A stretch of 64,000 nucleotides of DNA from QKTW01 sp052161885. Its GTDB lineage: Bacteria; Bacteroidota; Bacteroidia; Chitinophagales; Chitinophagaceae. Of this stretch, positions 32,223 to 39,640 are shown piece after piece (the first letter of the stretch is position 1; each line of letters begins with the position of its first letter). Position numbers and translations under genes: made by a program. Under the pieces are notes generated by a model, which was given only the letters and a program-made list of their open reading frames with translations, made no database searches and was not told where the DNA came from. Location: assembly GCA_052161885.1 (NCBI GenBank), contig CP197396.1:5208001-5272000 (forward strand), given 5' to 3'.

Positions 32223-32260
32223 AAAAAAATGGAGCCTGCAGATGCAGGCTCCATTTTTTT
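32223..32260 (-). terminator. Terminator of slipin gene
   Basis: A perfect inverted repeat with an A-run (32223-32229) and T-run (32254-32260) flanking TGGAGCCTGCA and its complement; on the minus strand it follows the slipin stop codon by 12 bp. T-runs on both sides allow it to act in both directions. Confidence 0.85.
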
Positions 32261-32271
32261 ATATAGAGACT

Positions 32272-33039
32272 TTACGAAGCCCCTTTGCTTTTATTCACCA
32301 TGTCCGTAAAGCTTTTGGCGGCATTGGTAAATTCGGTTGGCATTAGAATTACAGTAGTTGTATTGTTATCGATGCCTATTTCGGAAAGCATCTGCATACG
32401 GCGCAGTTCCAGTGCTATGCTGCTGTCCGACATTCTTTCGGCAGATAATGCCAGCTTCTCGGATGCCTCCAGCTCTGCTTCTGCCTTGATGATACGGGCG
32501 CGTTTCTCGCGGATGGCTTCCGCCTCGCGGGCCATAGCACGTTGCATAGATTCGGGAATTTCTACGTCTTTCATTTCCACCATTTCTATCTTAATGCCCC
32601 ATGGCTCAGTAGCTTCATCTACTATTTTCTGAAGCGTTTTATTGATCTGCTCGCGTTCTTTCAGCACTTCATCCAGCAGGTGCTGACCTATAATATTGCG
32701 CAGCGCGGTTACGGAAAACTGGTACACTGCCTGCCCATAGTTGGCTACCTGTATAATGGCTTTGGCGGGATCGGTGACTTTAAACCACAGTACGGCATTT
32801 ACTTTGATCGTTACACTGTCTTTGGTAATGGTTTCCTGCTGCTCGAGGTCTACCGTGCGGGTACGCATATCCAGTTTCTGCTGCCGGTCTATGAAGGGGA
32901 TGATCCAGTAAAGTCCGGGACCTTTTACTCCATGAAACCGCCCCAGCCGGAAGATAATGGAACGCTGATACTCCTGGGCAATACGCAGCCCGGCAAGGAT
33001 AAAAAACAGCACAATGGCAATAACGGGGACAAATGGCAT
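32272..33039 (-). CDS. Slipin family protein (SPFH/stomatin-like)
   Basis: A 255-residue membrane-anchored SPFH protein. The ATG at 33039 opens directly into the single N-terminal membrane helix (VPVIAIVLFFILAGL); an extension to 33087 would place a polar segment before it. Slipin/stomatin features: RLGRFHGVKGPGLYWIIPFIDRQ, the TRTVDLEQQETITKDSVTI block, VTALRNIIGQ, and MKDVEIPESMQRAMAREAEAIREKRARIIKAEAELEA, the heptad-rich C-terminal helix. Family proteins organise membrane microdomains and often pair with an NfeD-type protease, which is not present here. Function is inferred. Confidence 0.92.
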   Translation of the reverse strand: MPFVPVIAIVLFFILAGLRIAQEYQRSIIFRLGRFHGVKGPGLYWIIPFIDRQQKLDMRTRTVDLEQQETITKDSVTIKVNAVLWFKVTDPAKAIIQVANYGQAVYQFSVTALRNIIGQHLLDEVLKEREQINKTLQKIVDEATEPWGIKIEMVEMKDVEIPESMQRAMAREAEAIREKRARIIKAEAELEASEKLALSAERMSDSSIALELRRMQMLSEIGIDNNTTTVILMPTEFTNAAKSFTDMVNKSKGAS

Positions 33040-33248
33040 AACAGATGAACTTTTGCAGTTGATAAGTAAATAAGATTCCGGATGCAAATGTGTGCGATTT
33101 GGCGCAGATAAAAAAAATAATCATTCTTATACCGCTGAAAGATAGGTATCAGGGTAGTTGTAGATAAAGTACATACGTTTTGTTCCGGTCATATTTGTTA
33201 TCTTTTCCACATTCTTTATTTAAAATCAGAAAAGTCATTGACGAACAT

Positions 33249-33256
33249 TAATTTTG
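33249..33256 (+). promoter_or_regulatory. -7 promoter element of UPF0173 hydrolase gene
   Basis: TAATTTTG, exact TAnnTTTG, 44 bp before the ATG at 33301. Confidence 0.45.
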
Positions 33257-33300
33257 TAGGCCTTTTTAACCGTTTATCATAAGAGGACCAATCTGATATT

Positions 33301-33978
33301 ATGAAGTTTACTTATTATGGCCATGCCTGTTTTGCAGTAGAAGCCGGAGGGAAAAAAATCCTTTTCGATCCGTTCATTACGCACAACCCGCTGGCAAAAC
33401 ATATTGATATCAACAGCATTGAAGCAGATTATATACTGCTCAGCCACGGACATGGCGATCATGTGGCCGATTTGCCGGCTATAGCCAAAAATACAGGAGC
33501 TACCGTGGTAGCCATGCCGGAAGTACTGGCATGGGTACAGAAACAGGGAATTGAGAACGTGCATGCCATGAACTACGGGCCATATGCGTTTGACTTCGGT
33601 ATCGTGAGGATGGTGCCCGCACAGCACAGCAGCTCAAATCCTGACGGTTCTTATGGAGGCAATCCTGCAGGTTTTATTATAGAAACAGACAACGAAAATT
33701 TTTACTTTGCAGGTGATACTTGCCTTTCTATGGAAATGCAGTTGATACCACGCTATGCAGCACTTGATTTTGCAGTATTGCCGATCGGGGGTAATTATAC
33801 GATGAATGCCACTGATGCCGTTATAGCAGCAGATTTTATCAATTGCAGCAAGGTGATAGGAGTACATTATGATACATTCCCGGTGATTATGATAGATCAT
33901 GCTGCGGCACAGGCTGAATTTTCTGCAGCAGGTAAGGAACTGATGCTCCTGGAAATAGGCAGGGAATACGAAATATAA
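33301..33978 (+). CDS. UPF0173 metal-dependent hydrolase
   Basis: A 225-residue metallo-beta-lactamase-fold hydrolase of the UPF0173 family. It has the family start MKFTYYGHACFAVEAGGKKILFDPF, the metal motif SHGHGDHVAD (His49, His51, Asp53, His54), and downstream FYFAGDTCLSMEM, LPIGGNYTMN and the late HYDTFPVI with His. These proteins bind two metal ions and are predicted phosphodiesterase- or lactonase-like; substrate unknown. Cytosolic, full length, with an exact -7 promoter element 44 bp upstream. Confidence 0.92.
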   Translation: MKFTYYGHACFAVEAGGKKILFDPFITHNPLAKHIDINSIEADYILLSHGHGDHVADLPAIAKNTGATVVAMPEVLAWVQKQGIENVHAMNYGPYAFDFGIVRMVPAQHSSSNPDGSYGGNPAGFIIETDNENFYFAGDTCLSMEMQLIPRYAALDFAVLPIGGNYTMNATDAVIAADFINCSKVIGVHYDTFPVIMIDHAAAQAEFSAAGKELMLLEIGREYEI

Positions 33979-34089
33979 TGCTGATCTGCATTCCCGGAGA
34001 TGCAGTGTGCGACGCAAGGGAGCTGGTGGAAGCGGAACAGGTGATTAAATAAAAGAATTGAGTTTTACATTTTGAACCATTGACTTACA

Positions 34090-34914
34090 ATGTGTAAAGT
34101 TATATCGATTGCCAACCAGAAAGGTGGCGTAGGGAAGACAACAACCGCTATTAACCTGGCGGCGAGTCTGGCAGTGCTGGAGTATAAAACCTTGCTGATC
34201 GACGCAGATCCGCAGGCCAACAGTACTACTGGTAATGGCTTTGATCTTAAAAACATCCAGCTGAGCCTGTATGATTGCCTGGTAAATGAAGTACCGGTAA
34301 AGCAGATCATACTGGAAACTGAAACACCCAATCTTTTCCTGCTGCCTTCTCACCTCGACCTCGTAGGTGCGGAGATAGAACTGATCAACCATCCCAACCG
34401 CGAGTATATACTGCGTAATGCGCTGGAAGAACTTAAAAAGGATTACGATTTTGTCATTATCGACTGCTCTCCTTCATTGGGTCTTATCACGGTAAATGCC
34501 CTTACGGCATCAGACAGCGTAGCTATACCGGTGCAGTGCGAATACTTTGCCCTGGAAGGTCTTGGCAAGCTGCTCAATACGATCAAGATCGTGCAGACGC
34601 ATATAAATACCGATCTGCAGATAGAAGGTATCCTGATGACCATGTATGATGGTCGTCTGCGCCTGAGCAACCAGGTGGTGGAAGAAATTAAAAACCACTT
34701 CGGCGAACTGGTGTTCAACACGATCGTGCACCGCAATACCAAGCTGGGTGAAGCGCCGAGCTTTGGCAAACCGGCACTGATGTATGATGCAGACAGCACC
34801 GGCGCGGTGAACTACCTGAACCTCGCGAAAGAAATACTGCAGAAAAACAATTTAACCAAAATCAAAAACGAGGATAAAATATTCGAAACTGACGAGCATG
34901 GCGCAAAACAATAA
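34090..34914 (+). CDS. parA: Chromosome partitioning ATPase ParA (Soj)
   Basis: A 274-residue ParA/MinD ATPase. Deviant Walker A KGGVGKTTT at 11-19, A' box LIDADPQANSTTG around 37-49, and the ParA signature DYDFVIIDCSPSLGLITVNAL. It has no N-terminal DNA-binding extension, as in chromosomal Soj-type ParA. It drives segregation of the origin region together with ParB. The stop lies inside the ParB gene (17-bp overlap), and both are in one unit. The gene is usually near oriC, but nothing in this window tells where oriC is. Confidence 0.95.
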   Translation: MCKVISIANQKGGVGKTTTAINLAASLAVLEYKTLLIDADPQANSTTGNGFDLKNIQLSLYDCLVNEVPVKQIILETETPNLFLLPSHLDLVGAEIELINHPNREYILRNALEELKKDYDFVIIDCSPSLGLITVNALTASDSVAIPVQCEYFALEGLGKLLNTIKIVQTHINTDLQIEGILMTMYDGRLRLSNQVVEEIKNHFGELVFNTIVHRNTKLGEAPSFGKPALMYDADSTGAVNYLNLAKEILQKNNLTKIKNEDKIFETDEHGAKQ

Positions 34915-35824
34915 TCCTAAGAAGCAGGCATTGGGAAAAGGAATCCGTGCACTGCTCAATACAATTGATGAAGAGCTGAAGACAACGGGTGAAGGTGTAC
35001 CGGCGGTATCCGGACAAACGCACACAGCCACTGCAAGCTCTATTTCCCGTATCCCTGTCGCGCAGATCTCTGTCAACCCGAAACAACCCCGTCACGATTT
35101 TGATGAACAGGCCTTGCAGGAGCTTTCTGAAAGCATAAAACTGCATGACATTATACAGCCTGTAACCATTGTAAAAACCGGAGAAAAATCATACCAGCTC
35201 ATATCCGGCGAGCGCCGCTGGCGTGCCGCTAAAATGGCTGGCCTTGAAGATATTCCCGCCTACATACGCACTGCCGACGACCAGCAGATGCTGGAAATGG
35301 CACTGCTTGAAAACCTGCAGCGCGAAAACCTCAATGCCATAGAGGTAGCCCTGAGCTACAAACGCCTGATGGACGAATGCGAGCTTACGCAGGAACAGGT
35401 ATCAGAACGGATGAAAAAGGAGCGCAGTACGGTAACTAACTATCTGCGCCTGCTGAAACTTCCGCCGGACATACAAAAGGCTGTACGTGACGGCTCGCTG
35501 AGTATGGGGCATGCGCGTGCTATCATAGGCCTGGAGCAGATAGACCAGCAGCTCTATGCATACCGCGAGGTGATGGAAAAAGGATTGTCTGTACGCCAGG
35601 TAGAGCAACTGGTAAAAAATATGTCGGCAGAAAAAACTGCCAATAACCCGGTGAAAGAAGCTCATAAGCTGCCGCCGGCTTACAAACGTATTGAAGATAA
35701 TATGGCTTCACACTTTTCCACACGCGTAAAGCTGGACCGTAAAAAGAATGGTAAAGGCAGCGTTGTGATTGAGTTTTATAATGATGAAGACCTGGAGCGG
35801 ATCATGGATAAGATGAAACTCTAA
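34898..35824 (+). CDS. parB: Chromosome partitioning protein ParB
   Basis: A 308-residue ParB/Spo0J family DNA-binding protein. N-terminal CTPase/ParB domain: VAQISVNPKQPRHDFDEQAL, SESIKLHDIIQPVTIV, and GERRWRAAKMAGL (box II GERRxRA). Central helix-turn-helix: NLQRENLNAIEVALSYKRL, LTQEQVSERMKKERSTVTNYLRLLKL, then DGSLSMGHARAIIGL. C-terminal dimerisation helix at the end. The ATG at 34898 overlaps parA by 17 bp, so expression is coupled. A parS-like 16-bp palindrome was not noticed nearby. Confidence 0.95.
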   Translation: MAQNNNPKKQALGKGIRALLNTIDEELKTTGEGVPAVSGQTHTATASSISRIPVAQISVNPKQPRHDFDEQALQELSESIKLHDIIQPVTIVKTGEKSYQLISGERRWRAAKMAGLEDIPAYIRTADDQQMLEMALLENLQRENLNAIEVALSYKRLMDECELTQEQVSERMKKERSTVTNYLRLLKLPPDIQKAVRDGSLSMGHARAIIGLEQIDQQLYAYREVMEKGLSVRQVEQLVKNMSAEKTANNPVKEAHKLPPAYKRIEDNMASHFSTRVKLDRKKNGKGSVVIEFYNDEDLERIMDKMKL

Positions 35825-36098
35825 AGCAGTACTACTTGTTTTGGTATAGTACTTCTACAAAATTTTGTGGGGCAATCTGTTAAAAATTTTAAGGATTGTT
35901 TTTTAGATGTTATTCGGGTTCAAAATCCATTGCAGAACTAAAAAACCGTTATACATTTGTTTTCACAAACACGATAAAAATATATACACTATATAGTATA
36001 AAGATGTTTTCATGGTGATAGGGTTTATAGGGGCTGGCCTGTTCTCAGGCTGGCTTTCTTTTTTATAACAACAGGCCCGCCCGTAAAGATTTCCGCAG

Positions 36099-36106
36099 TA
36101 ATTTTG
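36099..36106 (+). promoter_or_regulatory. -7 promoter element of YkgJ-family gene
   Basis: TAATTTTG, exact TAnnTTTG, with the start codon at 36117 only 11 bp after it; the mRNA would have a leader of a few nucleotides. Confidence 0.5.
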
Positions 36107-36116
36107 CATCTATATC

Positions 36117-36590
36117 ATGCTTCCGCAAAACTGGCAACAACTTTCAAAAGAACATCAGAAGGCATATAAGCGTATGCTGGAAAAAGGCAACAGGAACAAA
36201 ATGCTTAAAGCATTGCCTGATCTGCATGAAGAGGCTTTTGCAAAGATTGATTGCCTCACCTGTGCCAACTGTTGTAAAAATTATTCTCCCCGTTTTAAAC
36301 AGCCGGATATAAAGCGTATTGCCAAACGGCTGAAGATGAAAGAAGGCGATCTCGTGGCCACTTACCTGAGGCTTGACGAAGACGGAGACTATGTGGTAAA
36401 ACAATCGCCATGTCCTTTTCTTGCAGCTGATAATACTTGCGATATCTATGAAGACCGGCCATCAGACTGCAGGCGTTATCCATACACCGATGAAGACGTA
36501 TTGCTGAAGCGTGTAGCACTGACCCTGAAAAATGCAACTGTCTGTCCCGCAACCTTTACCGTACTGGAAGCCCTGATGAAAATAAGTTAG
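36117..36590 (+). CDS. YkgJ family cysteine-cluster protein
   Basis: A 157-residue cytosolic protein of the YkgJ/Fe-S or zinc cysteine-cluster family. First cluster CLTCANCC at residues 46-53 (Cys46, Cys49, Cys52, Cys53), then RFKQPDIKRIAKRL and second cluster CPFLAADNTCDIYEDRP with SDCRRYPY (Cys-x9-Cys-x9-Cys spacing). These residues typically bind a metal or Fe-S centre. Role of the family is unresolved, with links to mRNA or redox processes in related genomes only. Promoter element lies close to the ATG, so the transcript is close to leaderless. Confidence 0.88.
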   Translation: MLPQNWQQLSKEHQKAYKRMLEKGNRNKMLKALPDLHEEAFAKIDCLTCANCCKNYSPRFKQPDIKRIAKRLKMKEGDLVATYLRLDEDGDYVVKQSPCPFLAADNTCDIYEDRPSDCRRYPYTDEDVLLKRVALTLKNATVCPATFTVLEALMKIS

Positions 36591-36886
36591 TCTCGCCGGT
36601 TTTCCTGTCGTTTTACACCCGAAGTGTTTCGTCGTTGAATTTATTTTGAAGGGGAAATTTATCGCCGGGTTATTACGTCGCTGAAATAGTACTTTTTGTT
36701 GCCGGATACTGAACTACTTCTTCGATTTTCCGTACGCATAATATTTGCGTTTACCTTCGCATAAAGAGCATTAAACGTAATGATTTTCGGTTATTAAAAT
36801 ATATAGCTGCAACTGCGCCGTCCGAAGCTAGGGTGCAGGTACATTCTTTCGTTTTATATAGGACTTAAGGGGTTAAGTACTATTAG

Positions 36887-36916
36887 TCGGCGGTATTCTT
36901 ACTGCCGATATTTTTT
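36887..36916 (+). terminator. Plus-strand intrinsic terminator in gap after YkgJ gene
   Basis: 9-bp stem TCGGCGGTA (36887-36895) with TACTGCCGA (36900-36908), one G-U pair, 4-nt loop, and a T-run after it. It is far (about 300 bp) from the only plus-strand gene upstream, so it may end a longer untranslated tail or a separate small RNA. Confidence 0.7.
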
Positions 36917-36935
36917 GACCGGTAGCATAAAAAAA

Positions 36936-36957
36936 AGCCGCAGCAATTGCTGCGGCT
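36936..36957 (-). terminator. Terminator of HU-CCDC81/SPOR gene
   Basis: A 22-bp perfect palindrome with 11-bp arms AGCCGCAGCAA and complement; an A-run on the plus strand (36928-36936) gives the U-run after the stem on the minus strand. It follows the stop codon at 36979 by 22 bp. Confidence 0.85.
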
Positions 36958-36978
36958 GTATCGTTTAATATGTGCTGA

Positions 36979-37908
36979 TTAATGCAGCACACTTACACCT
37001 TTCGGATTGAAATTTTTACGAAGAGAATCCAGTACGCGTGCTGTATCCGCAATTGAACCATTTACCGGCATTACAACATAGAACGTCGTTGAATCCTTGG
37101 CTGCCACTTCCACTGCATTGCCATATCCTGTAAGCTTTTTGGCCCGTTTTTCTGCCAGCGCCCGTGCGGGATATGTATTCAATATTACTTTGTACTGCAT
37201 AGTTCCGTTTGCGGCCGGTGTTGGTGCCGGCGGAACTGCAGGAGCTGCAGTGTCTGCAGGTTTCGTAGCCATAGTATCAGGTACCGGGGCATTGTTTACC
37301 GGAGCCTGCTGTACCGGAGTATCTACTGTAGCGGGTTTTACATCTGCAGGCACATTGTGGCTGTTGATATAACTGATGCCCATTACTACTGCTGCAATCA
37401 CTACACCGAGTATCACTACCCAGAGTATGATTTTGCCCCAGTTAATATTTGCAGCATTGCTACGTTCATTTTGCGATTCTGCTGTAATCTTCGGTTTCGG
37501 TTCTTCCTCTCGTTTTACAATTTTCAGCGCCGGAATGCTGGGTGGTGTGTATTGCAGATGCGGATCTGTAATAAACTGCAGTTTACCGTTCTGCTGCTGT
37601 ATGTATTTGCCGATACCGGGAATAATAACTTCTTTTCCTTCCTGCAGCGCGGCACGGGATTCCATACTGAATTCGCGCAGTGAATTGGCTGCTTTGGATA
37701 TACTGATCTGTTCGTTTACTGCAATGAAATTTGCGAGGTTATCATCGATAGAACCTGTAGGCGTAAGCAGTACTTCAAATTGCGGCGACGAAACTGATTG
37801 CCCGTCATAGGATGCAGGCTTTTTACGGAGCTCCAGGTTGCCTAGCCCGTGTATGTAGCAAAAATTGTTTTTGAGTAGAAACTGTCCGATATATTTAGCT
37901 ATATCCAT
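36979..37908 (-). CDS. HU-CCDC81/SPOR-domain envelope protein
   Basis: A 309-residue protein. Residues 1-130 form two HU-like CCDC81-type repeats (bacterial HU-CCDC81 domains: MDIAKYIGQFLLKN, FCYIHGLGNLELRKKPA, EVIIPGIGKYIQQQNGKL). A transmembrane helix follows near 157-178 (WGKIILWVVILGVVIAAVVM), then a Pro/Ala/Thr-rich linker, and a C-terminal SPOR domain (MQYKVILNTYPARALAEKRAKKL, then FYVVMPVNGSIAD). SPOR binds denuded peptidoglycan at division sites; HU-like domains may act in the cytoplasm. It is the last gene before the three-gene barrel/TPR/receptor operon upstream, with a 65-bp gap. Confidence 0.88.
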   Translation of the reverse strand: MDIAKYIGQFLLKNNFCYIHGLGNLELRKKPASYDGQSVSSPQFEVLLTPTGSIDDNLANFIAVNEQISISKAANSLREFSMESRAALQEGKEVIIPGIGKYIQQQNGKLQFITDPHLQYTPPSIPALKIVKREEEPKPKITAESQNERSNAANINWGKIILWVVILGVVIAAVVMGISYINSHNVPADVKPATVDTPVQQAPVNNAPVPDTMATKPADTAAPAVPPAPTPAANGTMQYKVILNTYPARALAEKRAKKLTGYGNAVEVAAKDSTTFYVVMPVNGSIADTARVLDSLRKNFNPKGVSVLH

Positions 37909-37973
37909 GCGGTCGTGATAATTTGGCCTGTAAAATAATCATTACACATCAAATATGTGAAATGTGAGTTTTA

Positions 37974-39635
37974 TTAAAATTTAAATCGTATTCCGCCAAA
38001 GATATTGATGCCGTAGGAGGGGTATCCCATCCAGCGCTCATATTTATTGTTGAACAGGTTATTGGCCTGCAGGAACACGGACAGGCGTGGTATGACCTGG
38101 TATTCGGCACCGGCGCCCACATCAAATATCCCTTTCAGTTTTACACTGTTACCCATAGCATCTGCTGCATAATTTTGGTCCATAACAGCGGAATAAGCGG
38201 TAACGGTAAGTGCCGGCCATGGGCGGAACAGCAAGTCTGCCTTGAGGCGTACGCCCGGTTCCTGCCATACATGGTCGTACGTTTTCTTATAAAAATTGAA
38301 CCAGGAGCCACCTACACCTACGGCAAATATATTGCCTACCTGGTAACGGATGTTGGCCTGCAGGCTCAGGGCATTTACTTTCGGGTCATACACTACATCA
38401 AACATTTTTCCGTCGCCCGGCGAGTTTACAAACATAGCGAGGTCTTTATACTGCCACCAGCTTACCCTTCCGGAGAAAGTAATGTGCTGGCCTATATTGC
38501 TGTGTATGCCTGCAAATACTTCATCACTGTGTGTCTGGTGCGGTATATAATCGTAGAATGCAGAGGTGCCGGGAAAATCCACATACGGATTTTTTGTAGC
38601 CAGCTGCTCAAATGTATTCTGCACCAGGCTGCCTTTCCAGCCGGCATCAAAGGCAAACTGTGTCTGCGGCAACATGAAATTTACATGTACATCCGGCAGC
38701 AGGTAAGTGCCATCTTTGCCAAAAGCGGGGTAAAGCCCCAGCTTGCCGGAGAAATTACCCGAACGATAGCTCACAGCCGGCGTTATACGGAAGATATTAT
38801 TTCCCATACTGTGGTCGTCAACCTTAATCTGTGTAAAGGTTCCATCTACGCCAAGCTGCAATTGAAGGCTGCTGTCTATGTCTTTGGTTACGGGTACGGC
38901 AAAACCAATGGTGGCTTCCGGCGTCTGGCCCGAAGATTTCCGGCTTGCAGAGAAAAACGAAGCGCTTACCTGGGGATGATAATTAAGCCCCCATGCCGCA
39001 GGCATATTGTTGGTCATGTCAATTTCGCCGCCCACTTTACCATACACCTGTTTCACGTCTTTGTAATCATACATGTACAGGTCGTGATTGTAGCCATAGA
39101 AGCTGTACTGGTTACGCTCTGCCTCAGCAGATGCATGCCAGGTGTTTTTGGCTTCATGCAGTGTGCCTTCTGCTTCCAGCCCCGTCAGTGCTACCTTCTG
39201 GTTATCTATATTGCCCGACTGGGAGAGATGATGAAGGTGAAAGGCCGTATTATAATTGCGGCCTTTAAGACTTCCTATGCCTGCATCAATGTATGCGGTA
39301 GAAAGATTGCCGATACCGGCTTTTATATAGTTTTCAAAGGGTAACCCAACACTGTCCCTGCCCAGTGCCAGCGGTTTCAGTGGCAATGAGTGGTAAGAGA
39401 AATACAGTGTCTGTACCGGTACATCATACGTGAGCCTTGGTCGGGTAGTGTCTGCCGGTGGCAGACTGGGGGTAAACTCCGGCTTCGGAGCCTGCTTTAC
39501 CTCCGGTTTGTAAGATTGTATTACTTCTATGGTAGTGCCTTTCAGCGTAGAATCTTTTGCGGCCTGTGCAGTGGCTTTAAAACCGGGTGCTGCAGCCAGT
39601 ATTGCTATAGATACGGGAATGAGTCTGGTCTTCAT
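37974..39635 (-). CDS. Outer membrane beta-barrel protein of TPR/TonB operon
   Basis: A 553-residue outer membrane protein. The ATG at 39635 is chosen for a normal signal peptide (MKTRLIPVSIAILAAAPGF, cut after TAQA) over a start at 39641. N-terminus KGTTIEVIQSYKPEVKQ has a pattern shared with TonB-dependent receptor-associated proteins, then PPADTTRP linker and alternating beta strands to the end, with a terminal Phe (GGIRFKF) as in outer membrane barrels. It lacks a plug domain. Its gene starts at the TPR gene stop, so the two are translationally coupled. The exact substrate or role is unknown; context suggests it works with the TPR and TonB proteins. Confidence 0.82.
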   Translation of the reverse strand: MKTRLIPVSIAILAAAPGFKATAQAAKDSTLKGTTIEVIQSYKPEVKQAPKPEFTPSLPPADTTRPRLTYDVPVQTLYFSYHSLPLKPLALGRDSVGLPFENYIKAGIGNLSTAYIDAGIGSLKGRNYNTAFHLHHLSQSGNIDNQKVALTGLEAEGTLHEAKNTWHASAEAERNQYSFYGYNHDLYMYDYKDVKQVYGKVGGEIDMTNNMPAAWGLNYHPQVSASFFSASRKSSGQTPEATIGFAVPVTKDIDSSLQLQLGVDGTFTQIKVDDHSMGNNIFRITPAVSYRSGNFSGKLGLYPAFGKDGTYLLPDVHVNFMLPQTQFAFDAGWKGSLVQNTFEQLATKNPYVDFPGTSAFYDYIPHQTHSDEVFAGIHSNIGQHITFSGRVSWWQYKDLAMFVNSPGDGKMFDVVYDPKVNALSLQANIRYQVGNIFAVGVGGSWFNFYKKTYDHVWQEPGVRLKADLLFRPWPALTVTAYSAVMDQNYAADAMGNSVKLKGIFDVGAGAEYQVIPRLSVFLQANNLFNNKYERWMGYPSYGINIFGGIRFKF

Positions 39636-39640
39636 GCACA

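Larger units (their letters stand above)
36591..36978. other. 388-bp intergenic region with a plus-strand terminator and a minus-strand terminator
   Basis: No open frame of interest. It includes a plus-strand terminator-like hairpin at 36887-36916 about 300 bp after the YkgJ stop, a short ACTTAA-GGGG-TTAAGT hairpin at 36863-36878, and a minus-strand terminator at 36936-36957 for the SPOR protein gene. The stretch 36600-36860 could encode a small RNA ending at the plus-strand hairpin. Confidence 0.5.

Noticed and set aside
32056..32346. 96-residue plus-strand open frame before and into the slipin gene end
   Set aside because: It crosses the slipin terminator and the gene's 3' end; the alternative frame with a barrel-like end is better supported as a remnant.
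35825..36116. parS site after parB
   Set aside because: The gap has an AT-rich near-palindrome at about 35990-36000 and a weak GCCTG/CAGGC hairpin near 36038, but no 16-bp GC-centred parS-like palindrome.
38175..39344. Long plus-strand open frame opposite the outer membrane barrel gene
   Set aside because: It is the complement of a well supported gene, with no domain or signal peptide.
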